A stretch of 5,526 bases of DNA from an uncultured Collinsella sp. (lineage in GTDB: Bacteria; Actinomycetota; Coriobacteriia; Coriobacteriales; Coriobacteriaceae), in NCBI GenBank assembly GCA_958446785.1, contig CAUCXP010000117.1, positions 1-5,526 of the forward strand, written 5' to 3'. Made by a program: the position numbers and the translations under genes. Of this stretch, positions 5,376-5,526 are shown in pieces (the first letter of the stretch is position 1; every line of letters starts with the position of its first letter). Under the pieces are notes generated by a model. It saw nothing but the letters and a program-made list of their open reading frames with translations. It made no database searches and was not told where the DNA came from.

Positions 5376-5392
5376 GCACGCTGGGAGGGAAA

Positions 5393-5526
5393 ATGAGGAA
5401 AACTCACCCCGTCAACGCGCTCAAAAAGCTTGGCATAGGCCTAGCCTTTGGAGCTGCAACCATCATGTCCATGCCGACGTCTGCGCTCGCCTGCACGCAG
5501 ATGTACATGGGCAAGAACCTTACGGC
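5393..5526 (+). CDS. Secreted C69-family dipeptidase, N-terminal part
   Basis: This is a partial gene; 44 codons are visible before the right edge. Residues 1-33 form a signal peptide: a basic start (MRKTH, then KK at 11-12), a hydrophobic core (about 13-27) and a PTSALA cleavage site. The mature protein would begin at C34 with CTQMYMGKNLT, matching the N-terminal nucleophile motif of peptidase family C69 (CTxxxxGK), whose members are Ntn-hydrolase-fold dipeptidases. Signal peptidase cleavage after A33 would expose the catalytic Cys directly. The residues before the Cys (ALA) do not fit a lipoprotein box well, so a secreted or surface enzyme is favoured over a lipoprotein. The ATG has GGAGG 4 nt upstream. 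The rest of the protein is outside the window, so the call rests on the N-terminus alone. Confidence 0.75.
   Translation, partial: MRKTHPVNALKKLGIGLAFGAATIMSMPTSALACTQMYMGKNLT

Noticed and set aside
5248..5392. Known riboswitch in the C69 leader
   Set aside because: I looked for c-di-GMP, SAM, cobalamin and similar consensus cores and saw none; only a simple hairpin and repeats are supported.
5482..5494. Lipoprotein signal (lipobox) at the C69 Cys
   Set aside because: The residues before Cys are ALA; a lipobox usually has Leu/Val/Ile at -3 and a small residue at -2. The Cys is explained by the Ntn nucleophile motif.

Overview
The window is chromosomal DNA of a fairly GC-rich bacterium. The gene content and protein style suggest an anaerobic, gut-type actinobacterium of the class Coriobacteriia, with Collinsella as the best guess. 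This is inference: the evidence is the combination of a YugP-type zinc membrane peptidase, a secreted C69-type dipeptidase, exonuclease VII and a full-length RNase D. No transposase, phage gene, CRISPR array, tRNA or rRNA is visible, and the protein-coding part is mostly ordinary housekeeping sequence.

The left two thirds are transcribed on the minus strand. Reading in the direction of transcription, rnd (RNase D, 3968-2835) comes first. A 230-bp gap follows that holds two striking inverted repeats: an 11-bp perfect hairpin touching the rnd stop codon and a roughly 100-bp nested palindrome. Next come a YugP-like zinc peptidase (2604-1900), a hairpin-containing 88-bp gap, then xseA (1811-333) and xseB (290-24), which together encode exonuclease VII and are very probably cotranscribed.

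The right third is transcribed on the plus strand, divergently from rnd. A diacylglycerol-kinase-family lipid kinase (4067-4984) is followed, with its stop codon overlapping the next Shine-Dalgarno, by a 30-residue single-pass membrane protein (4994-5086) and a good intrinsic terminator (5122-5166). An AT-richer regulatory stretch follows, with a consensus -10 box, near-identical direct repeats and a hairpin just upstream of the next ribosome binding site. It leads into a secreted C69-family (Ntn-hydrolase) dipeptidase gene that runs off the right edge.

Functionally the window combines DNA repair or degradation (exonuclease VII), RNA maturation (RNase D), membrane proteolysis, lipid phosphorylation and extracellular peptide hydrolysis, with no evidence of a single shared pathway. 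The parts most worth following up are non-coding or very small: the nested palindrome between rnd and the peptidase gene, the 30-residue protein coupled to the lipid kinase, a 14-nt promoter-core sequence shared by rnd and the C69 gene, and the structured leader of the C69 gene.
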